Assembly: GCA_028288395.1 (NCBI GenBank)
Contig: JAQBNV010000222.1
Span: 1 to 8,414 of the forward strand
Direction of reading: 5' to 3'
Length of the DNA: 8,414 nt
DNA from: Adhaeribacter sp.
GTDB taxonomy: Bacteria; Bacteroidota; Bacteroidia; Cytophagales; Hymenobacteraceae
In this document: one piece after another, positions 1-7,286 of the stretch
Layout: the number at the start of each line of letters is the position of its first letter
Position numbering within the stretch: position 1 is the stretch's first letter
Position numbers and translations under genes: made by a program
The notes under the pieces: model-generated
Told to the model about the DNA's origin: nothing
What the model saw: only the letters and a program-made list of their open reading frames with translations
Database searches by the model: none

Positions 1-1139
1 CCATCTATGGGTGTAATACTGTAGGTGTTGCCGGTACTGTTGATACAAACCGAGGTTTGTCCGGCAATAGTGCCCGGATTAGAGGGCGACACACAAACGT
101 TTACCGTTGCCCGGTTATTTTCAATTATTTCGTCAAAGCCATCACCGGCAATTGTCGCATTATTAACAATAAAATCAGTGGAGCTGCTTATTATCCGGGT
201 TACAATAGTAAGGGTTTCGGTGGCGCCGTTGGGCAAGGTACTTATCGTCCAGAGGGCAGTGCTCGGGTTATAAGTGCTACCGTTGGTAGTGGTGGAACTA
301 ATGTAGCTTAAGCCAGCGGGCAAAGCATCGTTTACCCGCACATTCGTCCGGTCTAAAGGTCCCAGGTTGCGGGCCGTAATGGTAAAAGTAATATTTTCGC
401 CTACCGAATACAGCTCAGGATTATTAATACCCGCACTTTTGGTCTTGGTAATAGCCAAATCGGTCGGGATGGTAATGATATTATTCGTCAGGTTTACATT
501 ACCCGCCCGGGATAACAGCCGCCCCTGAATTGTAGCGCCGGTACTCATGGTAATGCTTTGATTAGCCATAATGCTACCCCGGAAATAACTTCCCGACCCG
601 ATGGTAACGTTGCCGCCTACCTGCCAGAATACATTGCTAATCCGGGGTTTGGCCAATTCCTGAAAAAGAACCGTTGCATTATTGGCTACCGCCAGATCGC
701 CGCCAATCTGGAAAATAAAAACCGCCTCCGGATTACCGTCATTATCGAGGGTTAGATCTCCGGTAAAACTGGTATTGCCATCAAACTTGTAAACGCCGGG
801 TTTTAAGGTTTTGCCGCCCAGGTTTTGTCCGGAAAGGTTTTGGGTAGCCGCCTGAGCCGCTGTACTGTTATAGGCGGTGGTTAAATTATCCTGCGCCGCG
901 AGGGCGATGGCATTCGCAATGTGGGTAGCTCCCCGGATGGTGCCCGGCGGAAAGCCCGTTAAATTGTTACCCGGAGCCATACCCAGGTTGCCATCCACTT
1001 CGGTACTGCCGGAATTAGCTACACCCGTACCGGCGAGTACTGTAAAACTGGAAGCTGTTCCCAGCACCGGTTTTACCTGCGCCTGGCCGGCTATTGATAT
1101 AAAAGAAAGAAGTATTAGAAAGAGTATATTTTTTTTCAT
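1..1139 (-). CDS. Secreted ice-binding-like (DUF3494) protein with DUF11 and PKD-like modules, N-terminal part
   Basis: The frame is open from an ATG at 1139 to the left edge, giving 379 codons with no stop, so the C-terminus lies outside the window. Residues 1-20 form a signal peptide (MKKN, a hydrophobic core, cleavage probably after GQA). Residues about 27-224 match the DUF3494 ice-binding fold. Visible hallmarks are the helix segment ANAIALAAQDNLTTAYN (76-91), LKPGVYKF (112-119), the repetitive stretch AVFIFQIGGDL (139-149), NVFWQVGGNVTIGSGS (169-184), GSIMANQSIT (188-197) and GATIQGRLLSRAGNV (201-215). Residues about 226-348 resemble a DUF11 repeat (DLAITKTKSAG, then VGENITFTITARNLGP). 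From about 351 a PKD-like module starts (NPGTIAGQTSVC). Known DUF3494 proteins bind ice or act as ice-associated adhesins; activity here is inferred from fold only. The modular build suggests a large cell-surface or type IX-secreted protein, but the sorting domain would be off the window. It is transcribed in the same direction as the exonuclease gene, about 440 bp away, so it is probably its own unit. Confidence 0.88.
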   Translation of the reverse strand, partial: MKKNILFLILLSFISIAGQAQVKPVLGTASSFTVLAGTGVANSGSTEVDGNLGMAPGNNLTGFPPGTIRGATHIANAIALAAQDNLTTAYNSTAAQAATQNLSGQNLGGKTLKPGVYKFDGNTSFTGDLTLDNDGNPEAVFIFQIGGDLAVANNATVLFQELAKPRISNVFWQVGGNVTIGSGSYFRGSIMANQSITMSTGATIQGRLLSRAGNVNLTNNIITIPTDLAITKTKSAGINNPELYSVGENITFTITARNLGPLDRTNVRVNDALPAGLSYISSTTTNGSTYNPSTALWTISTLPNGATETLTIVTRIISSSTDFIVNNATIAGDGFDEIIENNRATVNVCVSPSNPGTIAGQTSVCINSTGNTYSITPID

Positions 1140-1580
1140 CCAATACCTTTTAAATTAAATTCAACCTATAAAATCTCACGATAACCCATACTTTAATTAA
1201 GTACAATTTACATCAAAGCCAAATATCCGAAATTAAAATTATATTTACCAAGGTCATCCAAACAAAATACAAAACTTCAACGCAAGCTGATATTTTTCTT
1301 GGCTAAAGTCTTATTTTAATCGAAAATCCAATGAAATCACCCTGTAAGGAATATATTATTTATAAATATATTTATACAATCATAATTATTATAAACATGT
1401 AGCTTAATTAATATTAATAATTAATGTGATTTATTGAATAAATCAACCAAAATACCAGAACAGGATTATAGTTGAATTAACCGGGTAAAGTTCAAAACTC
1501 AGCCATTTACTACCTAACCGCTAACACGCAATTATCCCCGGCAAATTACTAATATTATATTTTCATCTCAAATGAGGGGG
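1140..1580. other. AT-rich intergenic gap with AT palindromes
   Basis: No credible gene is seen on either strand. The gap separates the end of the exonuclease gene from the start of the ice-binding-like gene, both on the minus strand, so it should carry the latter's promoter. I found no exact TAnnTTTG on the minus strand here, so no promoter is called. Two AT-only symmetric elements stand out: a perfect 16-bp palindrome at 1361-1376 (TATAAATATATTTATA) and an inverted repeat TTAATTA / TAATTAA at 1404-1410 and 1418-1424. In such AT-rich DNA these can arise by chance. There is no clear stem followed by a T-tract that would serve as an intrinsic terminator. Confidence 0.6.
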
Positions 1581-2777
1581 TTATTCCGGTTGAGCAAGCG
1601 GCGTAGCAGGAATAATATCGGCTAAAATTCCATCGCCTACCATTTGCCGGATCAGGGGAATGACCACTTGGCGGGCGTATTGTTTCTTTATTTCCAGGGG
1701 CTTTCCGTCGGCATAATCATTTACCAGGCCCTGAGGAAAGAGCAGGCCAGCGGTATGCTCTCCGTATTCTTCTAATATTTTAAGCCGAACGGGCAGTAAG
1801 CGGCTTTTGCGGCGGTCGGCTTCTTCGCGAGAAACCAGGTAATCGGGGCGAGGCGGACGCGGCGGCCTTTCCATCGAAATATTTAAATCCAAGGCTTGCT
1901 GCCGGGCCTCCTGATAAGTTTGCTGAAAAAGCTTGTAATGGTTATTATCTTTTATACGACCCATCAGTCCTTTGGTATTCTGCCAGTCGCGGAAATCAGT
2001 TAATGGTTCCAGCACCAGGTTTACCAGCACCTCGTTTGGAATTACCGAAGCCGACGGTTTGTTTAACCGTATGGCCAGGCCCTCCCGGAATTCATAGAGG
2101 TGCTTAAGGATAAATAATTCAAAAACCGTCAGCCGTTCGGCGCCCCGCAGCCGAATGTAGCGTTCGCTTTGATCTTTTTGTTCTATCCCTTCGAGTAAGC
2201 GGCACTCTTCCTGCACCCATTCCAGGCGGTTGAGCAGCGCTACCTGCGTAAGCAGGCGATCTTTCAGGGCATGCAAATATATTACATCGGCGGCGGCATA
2301 TTCCAGTTGTTCCGCCACCAGCGGCCGGATATTCCAGTTGCTTACCTGATACGATTTATCTATTTCTATCTCGAACAATGCTGCCATCATGGCCGCAAAA
2401 GAGGTACGGCCGTAGTTCAGCATCTTCGAGGCTATTTCGGTATCCAGAATATTCCGGGGCTGACAGCCTAATTTTTTCAGCAGCAGAATATCGTTGCTGG
2501 CGCTGTGGAATATTTTAACTACTGCCGGGTCCTGAATAATTTGCCAGAGGGGCTTTAAACTGCTTATCCCAAAAGGGTCGATGAGGTAGCAGGTTTCCAG
2601 ATCGGCTACCTGAATCAGGCATAAGGTGAGGCCGTAGGTGTAGCGGTTATCGTCGAATTCCAGATCAAAAGCCAGGGCCGGCGCTTTTTCTAATTGCGCA
2701 ATTGCTTCCAGAAAACTAGCATCATCGGCGATATATTTTACCTGGTATCCATTTAACGCACCTACTATATCAGCCAT
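1581..2777 (-). CDS. rnd: Ribonuclease D-type 3'-5' exonuclease with HRDC domain
   Basis: This is a 398-residue protein of the DEDDy exonuclease family, close to the usual RNase D length (about 370-400). The catalytic motifs are complete. ExoI is FDLEF with Asp38 and Glu40, ExoII is HSASNDILLLKK with Asp96, and ExoIII is EYAAADVIYL with Tyr160 and Asp164. An HRDC domain follows at about 215-285 (ERLTVFELFILKHLYEFREG, then PNEVLVNL), as expected for RNase D. The remaining C-terminal region (about 300-398) contains a Pro/Arg-rich linker and a helical tail. RNase D enzymes trim 3' ends of tRNA precursors and other stable RNAs in the cytoplasm; this role is taken from the family. The ATG at 2777 follows an A/T-rich leader and a candidate promoter, and the N-terminal sequence reads directly into the exonuclease fold. 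The gene lies 183 bp downstream of the esterase gene on the same strand and is probably transcribed separately. Confidence 0.93.
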   Translation of the reverse strand: MADIVGALNGYQVKYIADDASFLEAIAQLEKAPALAFDLEFDDNRYTYGLTLCLIQVADLETCYLIDPFGISSLKPLWQIIQDPAVVKIFHSASNDILLLKKLGCQPRNILDTEIASKMLNYGRTSFAAMMAALFEIEIDKSYQVSNWNIRPLVAEQLEYAAADVIYLHALKDRLLTQVALLNRLEWVQEECRLLEGIEQKDQSERYIRLRGAERLTVFELFILKHLYEFREGLAIRLNKPSASVIPNEVLVNLVLEPLTDFRDWQNTKGLMGRIKDNNHYKLFQQTYQEARQQALDLNISMERPPRPPRPDYLVSREEADRRKSRLLPVRLKILEEYGEHTAGLLFPQGLVNDYADGKPLEIKKQYARQVVIPLIRQMVGDGILADIIPATPLAQPE

Positions 2778-2797
2778 GTACTAATCTTTATATTTAT

Positions 2798-2805
2798 CAA
2801 AATTA
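2798..2805 (-). promoter_or_regulatory. Candidate Bacteroidota -7 element for the exonuclease gene
   Basis: Read on the minus strand this is TAATTTTG, an exact match to the Bacteroidota -7 consensus TAnnTTTG, ending 20 bp before the ATG at 2777. That would give a very short leader. No good TTG -33 element is visible upstream, so the call rests on the -7 box and its position alone. Confidence 0.4.
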
Positions 2806-2960
2806 AATAATCTCTTTTATATATTTGCGTAAGCAGTTCATTATAATACCCCTTAAACAAGCTATCTCCCAAGTATTTTACTATTGTTCTAAAATATAAG
2901 GGTAAGCAATTTACCAGAAAGATTTAAATAATGCTTTTTCCGGCCTGCCGTTCTTTTATG

Positions 2961-3644
2961 CTATAGCACACCCTTCAGCACCTGCCAAACGTTTTCGGCC
3001 AAAATCCGATGGCCTTTTTCGGTCGGATGTATACCATCGCCCTGGTTTAGATCCCGCACGCCCCCTACCCCTTCCAGCAGAAAAGGCACAAAAGCCATTT
3101 TATTTTTTTCGGCAATCTGCCGGAAAATTACCCGGAAATCGGCCGCGTAGCGGCCGCCCATGTTCGGTGGTATTTCCATGCCGGCCAGCACCATTCTCAC
3201 ATCAGGATATTTGGCTTTTACCTTATCGATGATAGCCTGCAGGTTTTTTGCCGTTTCGGTTACCGGAATGCCCCGCAGGCCATCGTTGGCTCCAAGTTCC
3301 AGTACAAAAACATCTATCTTTTGCCGCAAGAGCCAATCAATGCGACTTTTCCCACCGGCGGTCGTTTCGCCGCTCAGGCCGGCATTTATTACTTTGTAAG
3401 GCAAACCCAACGAATCTATCCGGTGTTGAATCAAAGCCGGAAACGCTTCCGACGGGTCCAGCCCGTAGCCGGCCGTCAGGCTGTTTCCGAAGAAAAGAAT
3501 ATTCTGCATTTCTACCTTCTTTTTGTCTTCCGCTGTTATTTCGGGCGCAGTAGTTTTCTCACCCGCATTCTGGTTTTTATCGGCGGTACAGCCAGCCAGC
3601 CCTGATACGAAAAAAAGCCAGCCGTAAAGGATATTTTTGAGCAT
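2961..3644 (-). CDS. tesA: TesA-like GDSL/SGNH-family esterase, predicted lipoprotein
   Basis: This 227-residue protein begins with a lipoprotein signal (MLKNILYGWLFFVSGLAGC), with lipobox LAGC and the acylated cysteine at residue 19. A charged linker of about 25 residues follows, then an SGNH hydrolase domain at about 47-227. Block I is GNSLTAGYGL with the nucleophile Ser55. Block II is NAGLSGETT with oxyanion Gly92. Block III is GANDGLRG with Asn120. Block V is DGIHP with catalytic Asp203 and His206. All four SGNH residues are therefore present. The family (arylesterase / lysophospholipase L1 / thioesterase I) hydrolyses acyl esters and thioesters in the periplasm. One oddity is that the usual GDS of block I reads GNS (Asn54). 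The gene is divergent from the YbbA/YbbP-like transporter genes, as in E. coli, which suggests a shared role in the envelope. Lipid anchoring differs from the soluble periplasmic E. coli enzyme. The assignment to SGNH esterases is strong; the exact substrate is unknown. Confidence 0.92.
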   Translation of the reverse strand: MLKNILYGWLFFVSGLAGCTADKNQNAGEKTTAPEITAEDKKKVEMQNILFFGNSLTAGYGLDPSEAFPALIQHRIDSLGLPYKVINAGLSGETTAGGKSRIDWLLRQKIDVFVLELGANDGLRGIPVTETAKNLQAIIDKVKAKYPDVRMVLAGMEIPPNMGGRYAADFRVIFRQIAEKNKMAFVPFLLEGVGGVRDLNQGDGIHPTEKGHRILAENVWQVLKGVL

Positions 3645-3705
3645 AAAATTTATTTAACCTGATTATGGATAAAACCTGCTTATATTTAAACAAGGTTGAG
3701 GGGTT

Positions 3706-3732
3706 TTGGGTTTGGATATTATAATAATTTTC
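3706..3732 (+). promoter_or_regulatory. Possible promoter for the ABC transporter genes
   Basis: In the 171-bp divergent gap between the esterase and ATPase genes, a TTG at 3706-3708 lies 16 bp before TAATTTTC at 3725-3732. The latter is one mismatch from the Bacteroidota -7 element TAnnTTTG. It would give a leader of roughly 80 nt before the GTG start at 3816. No comparable minus-strand site for the esterase gene was found. This is a weak, motif-only call. Confidence 0.3.
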
Positions 3733-3815
3733 GAAGGTAAGAGTTTAATCTAAAGATAAAATAACATCCGGAAGGCAATATAACCGAAAGTGTCTTCATT
3801 TTCTAAAGCAGCAAA

Positions 3816-4487
3816 GTGGCAACAATATTAAATATCCGGGACCTGGGTAAAACGTACCAAAGCGGCGGCAGGCAATTAACCGTGTTAGCCGATATTAATT
3901 TTTCGATTGAAGAAGGCGCAGCCGTTTCGATAGTGGGGCCTTCGGGCAGCGGCAAAACTACTTTACTGGGCCTTTGCGCCGGCCTCGACCGGGCTAGTAC
4001 CGGTTCGGTAGAACTTAATCATATCCGCCTCGACAGTCTCAGCGAAGACGAACGGGCCCAGGTGCGCAACCGCTACGTAGGTTTTATTTTCCAGAACTTT
4101 CAGTTATTGCCTACGCTCACCGCGCTCGAAAATGTAATGGTGCCTTTAGAATTGCGGGGCGAAAAAAATATTAAAAACCAGGCTTTGGAATTATTAGATA
4201 AAGTTGGCCTGGCGCACCGGCACCACCACTACCCGGCACAACTGTCGGGGGGCGAACAGCAGCGGGTATCGCTGGCGCGGGCTTTCTCTAACCGGCCCAA
4301 AATATTGTTTGCCGATGAACCCACCGGTAACCTGGATGCCGAAACGAGTTAGAAAGTAGAAAAGCTGCTTTTTGACCTGAACAGCGATGCCGGCACCACC
4401 CTGGTAGTAGTTACCCTTTACCTGGAACTCGCTTCTAAAACACACCGCATCATCCGCATCAAAGGCGGCTACATTGCCTCCGACTAA
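3816..4487 (+). pseudogene. ybbA: YbbA/LolD-like ABC transporter ATPase, interrupted by in-frame TAG and lacking the H-loop histidine
   Basis: The reading frame from GTG at 3816 encodes an ABC ATPase of the LolD/MacB/YbbA group. An in-frame TAA lies just upstream at 3804-3806 and there is no nearby ATG, so GTG is the best start. Walker A is GPSGSGKTT (41-49), the Q-loop glutamine is Gln93 (IFQNFQLLP), the signature is LSGGEQQR (143-150), Walker B is ILFADE (163-168), and the D-loop is NLDAET (172-177). Codon 179 (4350-4352) is TAG, so the translated product would be 178 residues. The same frame continues without further stops to TAA at 4485-4487, giving 223 codons, the normal length for this family. 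The continuation reads as the expected C-terminal part (KVEKLLFDLNSDAGTTLVVV...). However, the conserved H-loop THD is TLY, with Leu at codon 201 and Tyr at 202. The TAG most likely replaced a Glu codon (GAG). Truncation before the H-loop should abolish ATP hydrolysis. The gene sits between the divergent esterase and the permease. Sequencing error is an alternative, but two independent lesions favour real decay or an unusual allele. Confidence 0.85.
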
Positions 4488-4491
4488 CCCG

Positions 4492-4617
4492 TTATCAGTA
4501 ATCACTTATCAGTGAACAGGTAATACTTAGAAGTTAAGACTTAAAAGTTAAGATTGAACAGGCCGTAGCAACGATTAATAATTAACAATCAACCTTCAAC
4601 CATTAGCAATCAACTAC
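4492..4617 (+). repeat. Degenerate 7-bp (heptad) repeat array between ATPase and permease genes
   Basis: The spacer can be read as 18 consecutive 7-bp units in one register. Examples are TTATCAG at 4492 and 4506, TGAACAG at 4513 and 4555, TTAGAAG at 4527, TTAAGAC at 4534, TTAAAAG at 4541, TTAAGAT at 4548, TAATAAT at 4576, TAACAAT at 4583, CAACCTT at 4590, CAACCAT at 4597 and CAACTAC at 4611. Longer matches also recur at multiples of 7: TTATCAGT 14 bp apart, AAGTTAAGA at 4531 and 4545 (14 bp), and CAATCAAC at 4586 and 4607 (21 bp). Most units begin T/C-A/T-A. Units near 4562 fit poorly. The array begins four bases after the ATPase TAA. Its function is unknown; it may be a slippage-derived intergenic repeat. 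Confidence 0.7.
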
Positions 4618-4623
4618 CAGAGA

Positions 4624-4640
4624 TACTCAAATATTGAGTA
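4624..4640 (+). promoter_or_regulatory. Perfect 7-bp inverted repeat just upstream of the permease start
   Basis: TACTCAA, a 3-nt spacer ATA, and TTGAGTA form a perfect inverted repeat ending 15 bp before the permease ATG. It could be an operator half-site pair or a small RNA hairpin near the translation start. No regulator can be named. It continues directly from the heptad array, so it could also be a by-product of that repeat. Confidence 0.4.
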
Positions 4641-4655
4641 AAGAATAACAAAACC

Positions 4656-7214
4656 ATGGATATTGATCGCACCATTTTCCGGACTCCTTTAAACCTGCCC
4701 TGGCTCTTTACAATGGCCTGGCGCGACAGCCGGCGCAATCGTTCGCGCTTGTTTTTATTTGTGTCGTCTATTATTCTGGGCATTGCGGCCCTGGTAGCTA
4801 TTTATTCTTTTGGCTACAATCTGCGCGATGATATTGATAACCAGGCAAAAACCCTGCTCGGGGCCGATTTGGTTATTTCGAGCAACCAGGCCGTTACGCC
4901 GCCGGTGCAAAAAATGCTTGATTCTTTGGGCAACCACTCGCAGGAACGGAATTTTGCCTCCATGATCTATTTTATAAAGAATCAGGGCACCAGATTGGTA
5001 CAGGTCCGGGCGCTATCGGGTGGTTTTCCGTATTACGGCTCGCTCGAAACCACGCCCGCGCAGGCCAACCAGACCTTCCGGAACAGCCGCCAGGCCCTCG
5101 TAGACAAAACCCTGATGCTGCAATACAATGCCCGTATAGGCGACTCAATCCGGATAGGAAACTTATCTTTTGCCATTGCCGGTATCCTGAATAAAGCCCC
5201 GGGCCAGACTGGCCTTACCAGCACTGTGGCGCCGGCAGTTTATATCCCCTTAAAATACCTCGAAACCACGGGCCTAGTACAAAAAGGCAGCCGGGTTAAT
5301 TACCGGTTTTATTATAAGTTCGACGACAAAGTTGAGGTAGAGCAGTTGGCCAAAAACATAGAGCCCCGCCTGGACAAAGAAGGACTTAACCACGACACCA
5401 TTACTTCTACCAAAGAAAATACCGGCCGTTCTTTCTCCGACTTAACCCGCTTTTTAACGCTGGTGGCTTTTATCGCTTTGCTGCTGGGCTGCATTGGCGT
5501 AGCCAGCGCCATTCATATTTACATGCGTGAAAAAGTAATCAGTATTGCGGTACTGCGCTGTTTGGGCATTAAGGCCAAACAGGTTTTCCTTATTTATTTA
5601 ATTCAGATTGTAAGCATCGGTTTATTGGGTTCTATTATCGGGGCAATATTGGGTACACTGGTGCAACGGGCATTACCCGCCGTATTGCAGGATTTTTTAC
5701 CTATCCAGATAACCATGGCTACTTCCTGGGCTGCCGTGGGGCAGGGTATTGCTTTAGGTGTTATCATTTCTTTGCTTTTTGCTTTGCTACCCTTGGTTTC
5801 GGTCCGGAATATTTCGCCGCTGAATACCCTGCGGCTTTCGCTGGAAGAAGTAAACTTCCGGCGCGATCCGCTGCAGTGGCTGGTGTACGCCCTTATTATT
5901 TTGTTTATTCTCAGCTTTAGCCTCTTGCAGATGGAAAACTGGCGGCAGGCGGTATATTTTACCGGCAGCGTATTGCTGGGCTTTGCGGTACTCACCGGCG
6001 CCGCCTACGGATTGATGTGGCTGGTACGCCGGCTCATTCCTGGTTCCTGGAGCTACTTATGGCGGCAGGGTTTTGCCAATTTATACCGCCCCAACAACCA
6101 AACTTTAATCTTGCTGGTATCTATTGGCCTGGGTACGGCTTTTATCTCTACGCTGTACTTTGTGCAGGGCATATTAATTAACCAGGTCAGTTTATCGGCG
6201 AGCGGCAACCAACCCAATATGGTATTGTTCGACATCCAGACGAACCAAAAAGAACAGGTAGCACAACTGGCCCAGGAATATAAATTGCCTTTGTTGCAGC
6301 AGGTGCCAATCGTAACCATGCGCCTCGAAGAAATTAATGGCCGCACCGGGGTAGAAATAAAAAAAGATAGCACCGCTAAAATCAGGCCCTGGGTTTTTAA
6401 CCGGGAATATCGGGTTACGTACCGCGATACGTTGGTCAGTTCGGAAAAAATAACAGCCGGTAAATGGCACGGTACGGTTAAGTCGCCCTCCGACACCATC
6501 TATATTTCGGTAGCCGAAAATTATGCCGATAATTTAAACGCCAAAATTGGCGATACCTTACTTTTTAACGTACAGGGAGCCTTGGTACCCACTATAATAG
6601 GTAGTTTCCGGAAAGTGGATTGGAACCGGGTACAAACTAATTTTCTGGTAGTTTTCCCGAAAGGCGTACTCGAAGAAGCGCCGCAGTTTCATGTACTGAT
6701 TACGCGGGTACCCTCCAACCAGGCTTCAGCCCTTTTTCAGCAAACCCTGGTACAATCTTTCCCCAACGTTTCGGTAATTGACCTGGCCCTGATACTAAGT
6801 ACGCTGGACGAAATATTGTCTAAGATTTCCTTTGTGATAAAGTTTATGGCTGCTTTTTGCATCAGTACGGGCTTGGTGGTATTAATTGCCTCGGTACTTA
6901 TCAGTAAATTTCAACGGATTCAGGAGAGTGTATTGTTGCGCACTTTGGGAGCCAGCCGGCGGCAGATACTAGCTATTACAGCGCTGGAATATTTTTTCCT
7001 GGGCGCTCTGGCCGCCGCTACCGGTATTATGCTTTCGCTTATAGCGAGTTGGGCCTTGGCCCGGTTCAGTTTTGAAGCACCGTTTAATCCCCAGCTAGGG
7101 CCGGCACTAATAATATTTGTACTGGTATCTTTATTAACAGTAGCCATTGGCTTGCTCAACAGCCGGAGCGTGCTTATAAAATCGCCCCTGGAAGTTCTTC
7201 GTACCGAAGTTTAA
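4656..7214 (+). CDS. ybbP: YbbP-like FtsX/MacB-type ABC transporter permease
   Basis: This 852-residue inner-membrane protein matches the YbbP class, a permease with two FtsX-like modules. Ten hydrophobic segments are visible: about 33-52, 264-287, 309-336, 358-382, 407-424, 433-457, 482-503, 724-748, 772-800 and 815-835. Two large extracytoplasmic domains lie at about 53-263 and 504-723. Coupling motifs facing the ATPase follow TM2 and TM8: REKVISIAVLRCLGIKAKQV (291-310) and RIQESVLLRTLGASRRQI (754-771). The N-terminus contains AWRDSRRNRSR and the C-terminus ends PLEVLRTEV, both typical of the family. Members act mechanically in the envelope rather than carrying solutes through a channel; E. 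coli YbbAP has been linked to TesA. ATG at 4656 is used; a second ATG at codon 20 would still keep TM1. The frame is intact, in contrast to the ATPase gene 168 bp upstream. That spacing is wide for an ABC operon and is filled by a 7-bp repeat array. Confidence 0.92.
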   Translation: MDIDRTIFRTPLNLPWLFTMAWRDSRRNRSRLFLFVSSIILGIAALVAIYSFGYNLRDDIDNQAKTLLGADLVISSNQAVTPPVQKMLDSLGNHSQERNFASMIYFIKNQGTRLVQVRALSGGFPYYGSLETTPAQANQTFRNSRQALVDKTLMLQYNARIGDSIRIGNLSFAIAGILNKAPGQTGLTSTVAPAVYIPLKYLETTGLVQKGSRVNYRFYYKFDDKVEVEQLAKNIEPRLDKEGLNHDTITSTKENTGRSFSDLTRFLTLVAFIALLLGCIGVASAIHIYMREKVISIAVLRCLGIKAKQVFLIYLIQIVSIGLLGSIIGAILGTLVQRALPAVLQDFLPIQITMATSWAAVGQGIALGVIISLLFALLPLVSVRNISPLNTLRLSLEEVNFRRDPLQWLVYALIILFILSFSLLQMENWRQAVYFTGSVLLGFAVLTGAAYGLMWLVRRLIPGSWSYLWRQGFANLYRPNNQTLILLVSIGLGTAFISTLYFVQGILINQVSLSASGNQPNMVLFDIQTNQKEQVAQLAQEYKLPLLQQVPIVTMRLEEINGRTGVEIKKDSTAKIRPWVFNREYRVTYRDTLVSSEKITAGKWHGTVKSPSDTIYISVAENYADNLNAKIGDTLLFNVQGALVPTIIGSFRKVDWNRVQTNFLVVFPKGVLEEAPQFHVLITRVPSNQASALFQQTLVQSFPNVSVIDLALILSTLDEILSKISFVIKFMAAFCISTGLVVLIASVLISKFQRIQESVLLRTLGASRRQILAITALEYFFLGALAAATGIMLSLIASWALARFSFEAPFNPQLGPALIIFVLVSLLTVAIGLLNSRSVLIKSPLEVLRTEV

Positions 7215-7286
7215 ATGCTTTTGTACCCCTGCCGACAGGCAACTTACTAGCGGGCAAAAACACCACGGCTCAGAAAAGGTAATTGC

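Noticed and set aside
877..1158. Plus-strand open frame of 93 codons (and others at 25-311 and 558-755).
   Set aside because: They lie antisense to the DUF3494/DUF11 frame, which has clear domain motifs and a signal peptide; these are shadows.
1361..1424. AT-only palindromes as regulator binding sites.
   Set aside because: In such AT-rich DNA perfect AT palindromes arise readily, and no link to a regulator or promoter is visible.
2941..2957. Small hairpin CGGC-CT-GCCG followed by T-rich DNA on the plus strand, terminator-like.
   Set aside because: The loop is too short, and the T-rich side faces the plus strand where no gene ends; it does not suit the minus-strand esterase transcript.
4350..4352. 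TAG as a recoded sense codon (pyrrolysine or a reassigned stop).
   Set aside because: The other genes here have normal frames without internal TAG, and nothing in the window suggests recoding. The accompanying H-loop loss fits decay or error better.
5603..5995. Minus-strand open frames inside the permease gene (also 6053-6499 and 6920-7159).
   Set aside because: They are antisense to a strongly supported membrane protein and show no recognisable motifs.
7215..7286. Possible bidirectional terminator between the convergent permease and receiver genes (TGCC-GACA-GGCA near 7230).
   Set aside because: The stem is only 4 bp and no T-tract follows in either direction.
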